This document shows positions 9,370 through 17,618 of a DNA stretch of 27,233 nucleotides, one piece after another (within the stretch, counting starts at the first letter, position 1; each line of letters starts with the position of its first letter). Under the pieces are notes generated by a model. That model was not told the origin of the DNA. It did not search any database and saw nothing but the letters and a program-made list of their open reading frames with translations. The position numbers were made by a program, and so were the translations under genes. The DNA comes from Hyphomicrobiales bacterium (GTDB lineage: Bacteria > Pseudomonadota > Alphaproteobacteria > Rhizobiales > JALURZ01), in the NCBI GenBank assembly GCA_027058735.1, contig JALURZ010000156.1, positions 1-27,233 of the forward strand. The letters run 5' to 3'.

Positions 9370-9533
9370 ACCCTTTCTTGTTTATACGGAACCATTTGAT
9401 GGCTCAAATCAGCCCATCAGCAGCGTTCCGTAGCTTGACCGATAAACCATAACGCCCTGCGCTGCGCGCCTTGCTGAGTGACCTGATTTGAGCCATCAAA
9501 TGGTTCCGTATAAACAAGAAAGGGTCTAACGCG
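9362..9533. repeat. Perfect 51-bp inverted repeat with 70-nt centre between convergent genes; possible small non-autonomous mobile element or two-way terminator
   Basis: Positions 9362-9412 are the exact reverse complement of 9483-9533. The centre (9413-9482) can add a further 6-bp stem (9417-9422 with 9472-9477), leaving a loop of about 49 nt. The arms are AT-richer than the surrounding genes (they contain TTTATACGGAACC). The 172-bp unit fills almost the whole gap between gltD and the convergent SGNH hydrolase gene, whose stop is at 9537-9539. Its left arm contains the gltD TAG. If the element ends are TTAGACCC/GGGTCTAA, the flanking CGCG on both sides could be a 4-bp target duplication, but CGCG is itself palindromic, so this is ambiguous. 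There is no coding capacity. Either RNA strand would form a very long duplex, suited to RNase III cutting or to stopping convergent transcription. Confidence 0.9.
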
Positions 9534-9536
9534 TGC

Positions 9537-10706
9537 CTACCGGGCCGCCTGATCGCCGCCGGGCCGCCAGGTGAAATCATCGGCCCGGCCCGGTTTTGCC
9601 GCCAGCTTTTCGCCGCGAAGCATGACCTTGGAAAGCGTGCTGTCGGCTTTCACTTTCCGCATGTCAGTGTCCGCCACCCCCGCCGGCGTGCGTGCGGCGA
9701 CCGGTTCGGCCACCGGCTCGATGACCGGGGTCGGCGCCCCGTCCCGCAGATCGCTCGCCGGGGTCACGACGAGATCGGCGTCCCTGCGCCCGGTCTCCGC
9801 CAGCCGCTTGTCGGGTTTCGCCGTTGCGCGGGTCAGCCCGTCGGTGCGGATGACCGCCTTGCCTGTCAGTTCGACATTGCGCCAGCCCTGGGCGCGCACG
9901 ATATCGGCGAGTATCCCCGGCTTCACCAGATTGGCCAGCAGCGCATTGCCGGGCCAACTGAAATGCAGGCCATCGGGCGTGCGCAGCCGGCGGATGCGCC
10001 CGGTGGCATCGCTCCCGTAGCCGGCGAACTTTCCCTGCGCGTCCGAGAACTTGCGCCTGGTGGAGATAAACTTTACCTGGTGAACCCGCGCGCGTTCGCG
10101 GACAATCGCGTTCACCATGGCGATATGCTGGTTGAGCCGCCAATTGCGCGCCGGCGGGATCTCTATCCAGTAGATGGCGATTTTCCGGCGCTTGAGCTGA
10201 CGGATAAACTGGTCAACACGCTGCGCATAGGCCTGGCGCCAGCCCGGGGTCCCAGGCCGATAGCGCCGCCCGGCCGCGCGCAGGCTGCGGCTGTCATAGG
10301 TCCCCAGCATGACGACAGCGACATCGACGCGCTGTTTGGCCAGATAGGCGGCAAGATATTTGTTCCAGTCAAACCGCGCGGTCTGCGCAAGGCCGGCCTG
10401 GGCGCTGATCTGGCGGCGGACGGTGATGAGTTCATTGTTCTTGAAGGCAAGATCGAGGCTCGCCCACAATCCCTGCGACAGGGAATCGCCAAACACGACG
10501 ATATTGATTTCCTCGTCATCACGATACGGATTGATATAGGGCGGCGCGGGCAACGCAAATCCGCCAGCGCCTTCCTCCCCTTCGGTCACGGCATCCTGCG
10601 CACGCGCCGGGCCGGTCAGCACGGCGACCGAAAACACACACATGAGCATCGCCAGCCGGCAAACCGCCGCAGCGCCAATGCGGCCGGCCTGTTTGATCAA
10701 TTCCAT
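9537..10706 (-). CDS. Secreted SGNH/GDSL hydrolase (DUF459-type)
   Basis: The 389-residue protein has a signal peptide (about 1-36, ending GPARA before QD) and then an SGNH-hydrolase domain. Block I is VVFGDSLSQG with nucleophile Ser75. Later blocks include VVMLGTYDSRSL and the C-terminal DGLHFS, which supplies Asp and His. This pattern matches DUF459 proteins of alphaproteobacteria, probable periplasmic esterases or acetyl-transfer enzymes acting on cell-wall or surface sugars; the substrate is not known. The frame is open to 10769, but the ATG at 10706 gives a clean signal peptide, while the upstream stretch (MYYAPDRILCN) does not look like an export signal. The ribosome site is weak. The C-terminal 100 residues are Ala/Pro/Lys/Arg-rich and probably disordered. 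It follows the transglycosylase gene by 84 nt. Confidence 0.82.
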   Translation of the reverse strand: MELIKQAGRIGAAAVCRLAMLMCVFSVAVLTGPARAQDAVTEGEEGAGGFALPAPPYINPYRDDEEINIVVFGDSLSQGLWASLDLAFKNNELITVRRQISAQAGLAQTARFDWNKYLAAYLAKQRVDVAVVMLGTYDSRSLRAAGRRYRPGTPGWRQAYAQRVDQFIRQLKRRKIAIYWIEIPPARNWRLNQHIAMVNAIVRERARVHQVKFISTRRKFSDAQGKFAGYGSDATGRIRRLRTPDGLHFSWPGNALLANLVKPGILADIVRAQGWRNVELTGKAVIRTDGLTRATAKPDKRLAETGRRDADLVVTPASDLRDGAPTPVIEPVAEPVAARTPAGVADTDMRKVKADSTLSKVMLRGEKLAAKPGRADDFTWRPGGDQAAR

Positions 10707-10790
10707 GACAATCCGCACACAGATTCCAGTCGCCGGATTGCACAATATCCGGTCCGGCGCATAGTACAAAAAGACGGGCGAATTCCAAAA

Positions 10791-12071
10791 TCACTTTTCG
10801 CGCAGATGTTCAAGCAGTTCCGGGGTCGGATAGCCATCGGCGCGCAATCCCGCCTTGCGCTGAAAGCGGGCGACGGCGCGACGGGTCTTCGGCCCCAGCC
10901 GCCCATCAACGCCGCCGGTATCGAAGCCTCTGGCGACAAGCAGTCGCTGCAACTCCTCAATCTGGGAAACGGAAAGACGCGGGCCGCGGCGCGGCCACTT
11001 GCCGCGAAGCGGCGCGGCGCCCCGGAGCCGGTTGGCCAGATGGCCGATACCCAGCGCATAGGCGGTCGATATGTTATAGCGGCGCACCACGTGAAAATTC
11101 CGGTAAACCATGATGGCCGGCCCGCGCGCGCCCGCAGGCAGGATAATCGCTGCGGAACGCTCGAGGCGGGCGAAACGGACGCCATCGGCACGGCGCACTC
11201 CCAGCGACCGCCAGTCGGCAATGGATTTGAAGCTGGCGATGTCGGCCAGCGCGTAGTCGAATTTTTGCGGCAGTCTGACCTCATCGAGGACCGGCTCGCC
11301 GGCCTGCCAGCCCAATGCCTTGAGCAGCGCGGCGGCGGACGCCAGCGCATCGCCCGGCGTGCCCCACAAATCGCGCCTGCCGTCGCCGTCAAAATCCACC
11401 GCATGTTGAAGAAACTGCGACGGCAGGATCTGGGTCTGCCCGAGCGCACCGGCCCAGGACCCGACAAAACGCGCACGCGAAACCTCACCACGCTGCATCA
11501 TTTCAAGCGCGGCCAGCACCTGCTTCCTGCCGAATGCCCGCCGCCTGCCGCGATAGCCCAACGTGGCCAGCGAGCGCACCACATATTGGCCGCCGATAAA
11601 CCGGCCATAGGCGCTTTCCATCCCCCAGATGGCGGCCAGCACATATTTGCTGACGCCGTATTGCGCCTCGATCCTGTCAAGGGTGGAGCGATACGCCCTG
11701 ACCTTATAGCGGCCATTCCTGACACGCGCCGCGGAGATGGCCTTGTCGAGATAGTCCCAGATCGCACGGGTAAATTCGGGCTGGGCGTTGTTCGAGGCGG
11801 CGATGGTGCGGTCCGGGGCGACACCCTGGAATGCGCGCTCGAAGGTTGCCCGCGAAACACCGCGCGCACGCGCCTCGGGCCACAGGCCCGAGACCCACTG
11901 CGCGAACGGCGCGCCGGCGCTGCGTCTGTCTTCCAGCGCGCGCGCGGGCTGCCCGTTGGCATCCAGCACCAGCAGGCCGCCGGCAAGCATCACGAGACCC
12001 CGAACCCTGCCGCGACAACGGCGAAGCCGGTCTGCGGCGCGCGCCCGGCACGCCCCCCCCTGCACCATCAT
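10791..12071 (-). CDS. Lytic murein transglycosylase (MltB-type, SLT_2) with C-terminal peptidoglycan-binding domain
   Basis: The protein (426 residues) has an N-terminal hydrophobic export segment (RGLVMLAGGLLVLDA), an MltB-like catalytic domain (about 50-340) and a PG_binding_1 repeat at the C-terminus (LQRLLVARGFDTGGVDGRLG, then TRRAVARFQRKAGL). The catalytic glutamate is E152 in IWGMESAYG, and GALGQTQILPSQF and DFDGDGRRDLW are family signatures. It would cleave the MurNAc-GlcNAc bond to form 1,6-anhydroMurNAc ends. GGAGGAGGA at 12072-12080 abuts two tandem ATGs (12071 and 12068). The second has the better spacing, so the true start may be 12068. No lipobox cysteine is obvious, so a soluble periplasmic form is likely. 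It lies 89 nt after galE and 84 nt before the SGNH hydrolase gene, on the same strand. Confidence 0.92.
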   Translation of the reverse strand: MMVQGGACRARAADRLRRCRGRVRGLVMLAGGLLVLDANGQPARALEDRRSAGAPFAQWVSGLWPEARARGVSRATFERAFQGVAPDRTIAASNNAQPEFTRAIWDYLDKAISAARVRNGRYKVRAYRSTLDRIEAQYGVSKYVLAAIWGMESAYGRFIGGQYVVRSLATLGYRGRRRAFGRKQVLAALEMMQRGEVSRARFVGSWAGALGQTQILPSQFLQHAVDFDGDGRRDLWGTPGDALASAAALLKALGWQAGEPVLDEVRLPQKFDYALADIASFKSIADWRSLGVRRADGVRFARLERSAAIILPAGARGPAIMVYRNFHVVRRYNISTAYALGIGHLANRLRGAAPLRGKWPRRGPRLSVSQIEELQRLLVARGFDTGGVDGRLGPKTRRAVARFQRKAGLRADGYPTPELLEHLREK

Positions 12072-12080
12072 TCCTCCTCC
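12072..12080 (-). promoter_or_regulatory. Strong ribosome binding site before tandem ATG starts of the transglycosylase
   Basis: The minus strand reads GGAGGAGGA directly before ATGATG. It rules out the longer frame start at 12128 and leaves a choice between 12071 and 12068. Confidence 0.65.
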
Positions 12081-12160
12081 GCCGCCGGAATTGAAACGGT
12101 CTTCTAACAGGATTTTGCCTGCACGCACAGGGCGCGGGGGGGGGTAGCGCTCCCGCGGCC

Positions 12161-13153
12161 TCAGGCCACCGATTTACGATTGGCAAGAATCCGTTCCCAG
12201 GCCAGCGCGTGGCGGACAATATGTTCCAGTTTGTCGTGGCGCGGCGCCCAGCCCAGTTCGGCGCGGATTTTCCGCGCACCGGCGATGACACTCGCCTGAT
12301 CACCCGCACGGCGCGGCGCATCCCGCACATTCAGCGGCCGACCCGTTGCCTGTTCGATCGCGGCAACGACCTCGCGCACCGAAAAGCCGCGACCATAACC
12401 GCAATTGAAGGTCGCCGGCCCACCGCCCGCGCGCAGATAGTCCAGCGCATCGCAATGCGCCTGGGTCAGGTCGCTGACATGAATATAGTCGCGGATGCAG
12501 GTGCCGTCGGGGGTATCGTAGTCGGTTCCGAAAATCCGCAGATAGCGCCGCTGGCCGGCGGCCACCTGGCAGGCCACCTTGATCAACTGGGTGGCGCGCG
12601 GCGAGGCCTGCCCCGCGCGCCCGGCCGGATCGGCGCCCGAAACGTTGAAATAGCGCAGCGCCACATAGCGCAGGCCATGGGCCCGTGCCACGTCACGCAA
12701 CATCCATTCGCTCATCAGCTTCGAGGCGCCATAGGGCGTGACCGGGCGCGCCGGCGCGGTCTCGAAGACCGGGTTGGTTTCCGGCGCGCCATAGACGGCC
12801 GCGGTTGAGGAAAAGATGAAATTACCGACACCGCCCTTGATGCAGGCGTCGATGAGCGCGCGGGTGCGAACCGTATTGTTGAGATAGTAGCCGAGCGGAT
12901 CGTCAAGGGATTCAGATACAATGATCGACCCGGCAAAATGGATCACCGTATCGATCGCGTGGTCATGAATGATCGTGCTGAGCAGGATCTGATCGGCGAC
13001 ATCGCCCTGATAAAAGCGCGCTTCGCCCGGCACCGCCCAGCGAAAGCCGGTCGACAGGTTGTCGATCACCACCACCTCCTCGTCCCGCGCCAGCAGGTCG
13101 AGCACCATATGACTGCCGATATAGCCGGCTCCCCCTGTCACCAATACGCCCAT
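12161..13153 (-). CDS. galE: UDP-glucose 4-epimerase
   Basis: This 330-residue extended short-chain dehydrogenase/reductase interconverts UDP-glucose and UDP-galactose using bound NAD. The NAD motif is GGAGYIG (7-13). The substrate/catalytic motifs are SSTAAVYG (115-122) and the Tyr141-x3-Lys145 pair in PYGASK. ALRYFNVSGADP and NCGYGRGFSV are standard GalE signatures. The ATG at 13153 begins directly with MGVLVTGG; a GTG three codons upstream (13162) is possible but adds no conserved residue, and neither has a strong ribosome site. It lies 123 nt after the beta-barrel gene and before the transglycosylase gene, which fits a role in surface polysaccharide or lipopolysaccharide sugar supply rather than galactose catabolism (no galK or galT is near). 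Confidence 0.96.
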   Translation of the reverse strand: MGVLVTGGAGYIGSHMVLDLLARDEEVVVIDNLSTGFRWAVPGEARFYQGDVADQILLSTIIHDHAIDTVIHFAGSIIVSESLDDPLGYYLNNTVRTRALIDACIKGGVGNFIFSSTAAVYGAPETNPVFETAPARPVTPYGASKLMSEWMLRDVARAHGLRYVALRYFNVSGADPAGRAGQASPRATQLIKVACQVAAGQRRYLRIFGTDYDTPDGTCIRDYIHVSDLTQAHCDALDYLRAGGGPATFNCGYGRGFSVREVVAAIEQATGRPLNVRDAPRRAGDQASVIAGARKIRAELGWAPRHDKLEHIVRHALAWERILANRKSVA

Positions 13154-13276
13154 GTCACCCACGCTATCGTTCCGCCAGGCGCTGCAAGGCCCCGGAGGCC
13201 CGTTCGCATCCGCCGCGCCCCTATCATAGGCGGTCGCACGTTAAGATTGGCTAACCGCCCCGCGCCGGCATGCCGG

Positions 13277-14698
13277 CTATTTTCTCGCGTTCAATCCGAC
13301 GAAAACGGAATTGGACGTAAAACCGCCCCCGCCGTTCGAATTGTCGCTGAAATCCTCGAAACCATAGCGCAGCACGGCGGCCAGATAGCGATTGAAGCGG
13401 TATTCGATGCCAAGCGCGGTTGCGAATGTTTCCTCCACCAGAGGGCTGCCCTTGAAATCTTCACGCTCGAAGGTCAGGCTGGCGGACACGATGATGTTCT
13501 GGCGCAGTGCATGGCGCAGCGCCAGTTCCAGCGTGCGCCGGACAGCGCCCGACGCACCGACAATGGTGGTCTCCTCAACACCGGTCGCAACCGATGCACT
13601 CAGCGTGGTCAGGGCAGTTGGCGCCCAGGTAACCGACGCGCGCACAAAAACATCGCCGATATCCCGGAAAGAGGGATCCTCGAATGTCGCGCGCAGGAAA
13701 CCGCCCGCGATCTCGCCGCTCAGGATCGGCCCCAGATTGATCGCCGCCCCGCCGGCGAGAACATAGCCTTGCGAATCCCGCCGCTGGCCGTTGTCGTCGG
13801 TGCGCTGGTCGTAATTGCGCCGCGATACCGTCATCTCGGCAAACGGCTGAAGGGCGGGCGAGACCTCATACGAGCCGCGCAGGGTGCCGGACAGATCGTA
13901 GTAATTGCGGTCCTTGTTGGTCTGGGTGCCGCCGCCCACAAGCGCGGTGTCCTCGACCGTCGTATCCGCAATCGCGCCGCGCAAGGAGACACTGAGCCGG
14001 TTGAAACGCTGGGTGATCTGCGCGCTGGCGCCAAAATCGTGCTGATCGGGAAGCTCTGCGGCGGCGGCTGAAACATCGGCGCTGGCGCGCCTGTCCTCGC
14101 TCAGGGCGTAGTCGGCGCTCAGATCCACCCTGGTGCGTTCGCGGATATCGATGCGGGCCGAAGCCGCGATATCCGCCTCATGGATATCCCTGGACGCCGA
14201 GCCGCTGAAAAATTCATTGCTGCTCGACATCTCCAGCGAAAACCGATGGCGCGGCCAGTCGCTTTCGAGCCGCAGCGAGGGAACGAGCCGGTAGGAGACA
14301 TCGCCGCCGCCATCGCTGCCGTCGCCCTGAAACACATTGTCGTCAAAGGCGATGCCGCTCAGTATTTCCGGGTAAATGACGAAGGCGCCCGCGCGCAGGC
14401 CGAGCGCCGCATAGGGATTGCGGGAAATCGGGACCGCGGGCGCAGCCGGCCGGGACGCCGGCAGGCTGGCGGTGGTAAGGGATTCTGCCGGCATCTCGAT
14501 GCCGAACGTATCGAGCCGCGGGGAGGGAGATTGCGCCTCGGCGGCGTCGCGCGGACCGCCCGCCAGATCCTCATTGCCCGCCCCGTCAACCGAAAACGTG
14601 TCTTGCTGCGCCGCACTCTGCGCCCGGGCGGGCGAGGGCGCCACGACCGGGATCAGGCCGGCTGCAATGATTGAAACGACGATGCGGCGGTAAGTCAT
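13277..14698 (-). CDS. Outer-membrane beta-barrel protein (BBP2_2 / former DUF2320 type)
   Basis: The protein (473 residues) has a signal peptide (MTYRRIVVSIIAAGLIPVVA, cleavage near PARA-QS), a disordered Ala/Pro/Ser-rich linker to about residue 95, and then repeated amphipathic beta-strands ending in FTSNSVFVGLNARK. Alternating aromatic and polar residues and strands such as YRLVPSLRLESDWPRHRFSL are typical of a 16- to 18-strand barrel. The NPYAALGLRAGAFVIYPEI entry segment is shared with alphaproteobacterial barrels found beside exopolysaccharide genes. The ATG at 14698 is chosen because it starts the signal peptide; the frame is open to 14866 but that stretch is not export-like. It is divergent from the KdsD-type gene and upstream of galE. 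Probable role: polysaccharide export or anchoring; this is inference from context. Confidence 0.82.
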   Translation of the reverse strand: MTYRRIVVSIIAAGLIPVVAPSPARAQSAAQQDTFSVDGAGNEDLAGGPRDAAEAQSPSPRLDTFGIEMPAESLTTASLPASRPAAPAVPISRNPYAALGLRAGAFVIYPEILSGIAFDDNVFQGDGSDGGGDVSYRLVPSLRLESDWPRHRFSLEMSSSNEFFSGSASRDIHEADIAASARIDIRERTRVDLSADYALSEDRRASADVSAAAAELPDQHDFGASAQITQRFNRLSVSLRGAIADTTVEDTALVGGGTQTNKDRNYYDLSGTLRGSYEVSPALQPFAEMTVSRRNYDQRTDDNGQRRDSQGYVLAGGAAINLGPILSGEIAGGFLRATFEDPSFRDIGDVFVRASVTWAPTALTTLSASVATGVEETTIVGASGAVRRTLELALRHALRQNIIVSASLTFEREDFKGSPLVEETFATALGIEYRFNRYLAAVLRYGFEDFSDNSNGGGGFTSNSVFVGLNARK

Positions 14699-14967
14699 CA
14701 AACCACGGCTCAAGGCACCGGGAGCGGCAGAACAACCGTTCGCAGGCCCCGGATTCCAGCGGCGCACCCAACGCGAACCCCGGCACCGGCGCGAGGCGGG
14801 AAACGGCCGCCCGGTTTCCCGGCACAAGCCTAGGATTTCTATGGTTAACAAGGCGTATAGAGTCACAATTGCCTTGAGTGGGGGCCATCCGGGCTGCTAC
14901 GGTTTTTCGCATTCACATGCCTGAGGATTTCCCCGGCATGGCCCGAGTTTTGCCGGACCGGTTCATC

Positions 14968-15969
14968 ATGACCAAAACAGCGCAGCTTGCGGACACCCGC
15001 TCCAGTGACGATATCGTGGCCTCGGCGCGCCGGTCCATCGGGATCGAAGCGCGCGGCATCCAGCAGCTGGCTGGCGCGCTTGATGGCCCCCTGGGCGCGG
15101 CGCTGAGCCGTGCGGTGCATATGCTGCAATCGGCCAGGGGACGGATAATCGTCTCCGGCATGGGCAAGAGCGGCCAGATCGCGCGCAAGATCGCCTCGAC
15201 ACTGGCCTCCACGGGCACCCCGTCGATATTCATCCACCCCGGCGATGCCAGTCATGGGGATCTGGGCATGATTACATCGCAAGACGCGGTTTTGGCGTTT
15301 TCGTGGTCAGGCGAGACGCCCGAACTCAGCGACATGGTGGCCTATACGCGGCGTTTCAGCGTGCCTCTGATCGCGGTGACGGCGCAGCAGAACAGCGCCC
15401 TTGCGCGTTCCGCCGATATTGTCCTGCAACTGCCCGATCACGACGAGGCCTGCCCCAACGGCCTTGCCCCCACGACATCGACAACCCTGCAGCTTGTGCT
15501 CGGGGATGCCATTGCGGTCGCGCTTCTGGAGCAAAAGGGGTTTACCGCCAGCGATTTCAAGGTCCTCCACCCGGGCGGCAAACTGGGAGCGGCGCTGGCC
15601 TATGTGCGCGACATCATGCATTCGGGAAATAGCGTGCCGGTGGCCGGTCAAGACACGCCCATGTCGGATGTGCTGGTCATCATGACGGAAAAGAGTTTCG
15701 GCTGCCTGGCGGTTCTCGACCCGGCCGGGCGGCTTGCCGGCGTGATAACCGACGGCGACCTGCGGCGGCACATGAACGGGGATCTTCTGTCGGCCCGGGC
15801 GCGCGACATCATGACCGAAAGCCCGATTGTGATCGCGCCCGATGACCTGGCTTCATCGGCACTGGAACTGATCAACAATTCGGCCATCACCGCTCTTTTC
15901 GTAGTCGAGGACGGCAGGCCGGTCGGTGTCGTTCATGTTCACGATCTGCTTCGCATCGGGGTTGCCTGA
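14968..15969 (+). CDS. kdsD: Arabinose-5-phosphate isomerase (KpsF/GutQ/KdsD family)
   Basis: The 333-residue protein has an N-terminal SIS sugar-isomerase domain (about 45-180) and two CBS domains (about 212-270 and 278-333). It converts ribulose-5-phosphate to arabinose-5-phosphate, the first step towards Kdo. Residues matching the catalytic set of E. coli KdsD are present: Lys67 (GMGKSG), His96 (DASHGD), Glu119 (SGETPEL), Glu160 (DHDEACPNGLAPTTSTT) and His201 (VLHPGGK), all offset by 8. In-frame ATGs exist at 14878, 14917 and 14938, but 14968 gives the length and N-terminus usual for the family. The ribosome site is weak at every candidate. It is divergent from the barrel protein gene and stands alone before glpD. 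A capsule-specific KpsF role is an alternative. Confidence 0.93.
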   Translation: MTKTAQLADTRSSDDIVASARRSIGIEARGIQQLAGALDGPLGAALSRAVHMLQSARGRIIVSGMGKSGQIARKIASTLASTGTPSIFIHPGDASHGDLGMITSQDAVLAFSWSGETPELSDMVAYTRRFSVPLIAVTAQQNSALARSADIVLQLPDHDEACPNGLAPTTSTTLQLVLGDAIAVALLEQKGFTASDFKVLHPGGKLGAALAYVRDIMHSGNSVPVAGQDTPMSDVLVIMTEKSFGCLAVLDPAGRLAGVITDGDLRRHMNGDLLSARARDIMTESPIVIAPDDLASSALELINNSAITALFVVEDGRPVGVVHVHDLLRIGVA

Positions 15970-16082
15970 CCCGTTTTCGCGCCGGCGCCGCAGACATTGT
16001 GCGGGCCGCGGCGCTGCAGTCAGCCGGGAACTGCGCATATGGGGCACATGGAGCGTGTCAGCCGGGGCCATCAAAACCACTC

Positions 16083-17618
16083 ATGTCAGACGAAATCCAG
16101 CAGGTTGACCTGTTCATTGTCGGCGGCGGCATCAATGGCGCCGCGGTGGCGCGCGATGCGGCGGGGCGCGGCCTCAAGGTGATGCTGGCGGAGCGCGGCG
16201 ACTATGCCTGCGCCACCTCGTCGGCCTCATCGAAACTCATTCACGGCGGCTTGCGCTATCTGGAGAAATTCGAAATCCCGCTCGTGCGCGAATCCTTGCG
16301 CGAACGCGAGATCATGTTGCGGATCGCCCCGCATCTGACCCGGCCGTTGCGCTTTCTGGTGCCGATCACCGGCCAGCAGAAACGCCCGGCCTGGCTGGTG
16401 CGCATCGCCCTTCTGCTCTACGATTTTCTGTCGGGACGGCAATTGCTGGCGGCGAGCGGCCGGCTGGACCGCCACGAGATTTCCAGATTGCCGCGGCTGC
16501 GCAAGGCGGACCTCGCCGACGTCCTGCACTATGCCGATTGCTGGGTGGACGATGCGCGGCTGGTTCTCGAAACACTGCTGGACGCGCGCGCGCGGGGGGC
16601 GGATATCGCCAACCGGCGCACCGTGACAAGGCTGGCGGCGAACGAAAACGGGTATCATGTGACCTTTGAGGAGGGCGCGGCAGCGCGAACCGTGCATGCG
16701 CGTTTCGTCGTCAACGCCGCCGGCCCGTGGACCAACGATGTGCCCGGGCTCGAGGGCACCGGGATCGAGCGCAAGGCGCTGCGGCTCGTGCGCGGCAGCC
16801 ATATTGTGCTGAACCTGCCGCGGCCAGTGGTGCGCGATGCCTACACCTTGCAGAATTCGGACGGACGGATCGTTTTCACCATTCCCTGGCTTGACGACCG
16901 CTTCCTGGTCATTGGCACCACCGATGCGCCCCAGGAGGGCGATCCCGGCGATGCGCGCTGCAGCGATGCGGAGCGCGATTATCTACTGGCCTGTTACAAC
17001 ACCTATTTCGAGCATCCCGACCGCCCCGCAGGGTCCGGCGATATTGTGTGGAGCTGGGCCGGCGTGCGCGCGCTGGTGGACGATGGCAGGGAGGACCCGA
17101 GCAAGGTCACCCGGTCAGCGAAAATCGTCGCCAAGGCGCAGGGCACCGGCGGCCTCATCTCTCTTTATGGCGGCAAGCTGACGACCCATCGCCGGTTCGC
17201 TGAAAAAATCATCAGGCAACTGCAGGGCATGGGCCTGGAGACCGGACCCGAATGGACCGCCACCGCCCCGCTTCATGGCGGCGCGCTGGCGCGCGAAAAA
17301 CTCGAACAACTGGCGTGCAAGCCGCCGCGCGGCGTCAAGCCCGGCGTCGCGCGCCGCTGGGCCTTCACCTATGGCAGCGAAATCACCGCGCTTTATGAAA
17401 TGATCTGGCAGCGCCCGGAACTGGCGCGCGAGGTGGTTCCCGGCATAAACGAGGCGGAATTGCGCTACAGCGCAACGACGGAGGACGCCCGCAGGGGGGA
17501 AGATTTTCTGCTGCGCCGGACAAAGCAATACCTGTTCCTGACGACAGTGCAGCGAAAAACCATCCAACAGTGGTTTGACGACAATAGAGGCATTTCCCCT
17601 GACGACGACATCGTTTAA
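16083..17618 (+). CDS. glpD: Glycerol-3-phosphate dehydrogenase, FAD-dependent
   Basis: At 511 residues this is a full-length aerobic GlpD, which oxidises sn-glycerol-3-phosphate to dihydroxyacetone phosphate and feeds electrons to quinone at the inner membrane. The FAD fold has VGGGINGAAVARDAAGRG (13-30). SSASSKLIHGGLRYLE (46-61) is the family signature, NAAGPWTNDV lies in the FAD/substrate region, and the C-terminal helical domain contains LRYSATTEDARRGEDFLLRRT. The ATG at 16083 is supported by similarity beginning at DLFIVGGG; a longer frame from 15999 lacks conserved residues. The only ribosome-site candidate is a weak GGGG near 16064. It starts 113 nt after the isomerase gene; co-transcription is possible but not certain. 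No glpK, glpF or glpR is visible. Confidence 0.96.
   Translation: MSDEIQQVDLFIVGGGINGAAVARDAAGRGLKVMLAERGDYACATSSASSKLIHGGLRYLEKFEIPLVRESLREREIMLRIAPHLTRPLRFLVPITGQQKRPAWLVRIALLLYDFLSGRQLLAASGRLDRHEISRLPRLRKADLADVLHYADCWVDDARLVLETLLDARARGADIANRRTVTRLAANENGYHVTFEEGAAARTVHARFVVNAAGPWTNDVPGLEGTGIERKALRLVRGSHIVLNLPRPVVRDAYTLQNSDGRIVFTIPWLDDRFLVIGTTDAPQEGDPGDARCSDAERDYLLACYNTYFEHPDRPAGSGDIVWSWAGVRALVDDGREDPSKVTRSAKIVAKAQGTGGLISLYGGKLTTHRRFAEKIIRQLQGMGLETGPEWTATAPLHGGALAREKLEQLACKPPRGVKPGVARRWAFTYGSEITALYEMIWQRPELAREVVPGINEAELRYSATTEDARRGEDFLLRRTKQYLFLTTVQRKTIQQWFDDNRGISPDDDIV

Noticed and set aside
9963..12107. 714-codon plus-strand open frame opposite the SGNH and transglycosylase genes
   Set aside because: Shadow frame; both opposite genes carry export signals, catalytic motifs and one has a strong ribosome site.
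13241..13255. CtrA-like pair of half-sites near galE (TTAA and TAAC)
   Set aside because: Spacing and second half do not fit the consensus (6 instead of 7 spacer bases, one half degenerate).
13264..13277. 14-bp palindrome GCCGGCATGCCGGC at the end of the barrel gene, considered as a terminator
   Set aside because: No loop length and no T-run on the minus strand; GC-rich palindromes of this size are frequent here.
14841..14850. ATGGTTAACA, a CtrA half-site between the barrel gene and kdsD
   Set aside because: Only one half-site is present, with no partner at the right spacing; too common to call.
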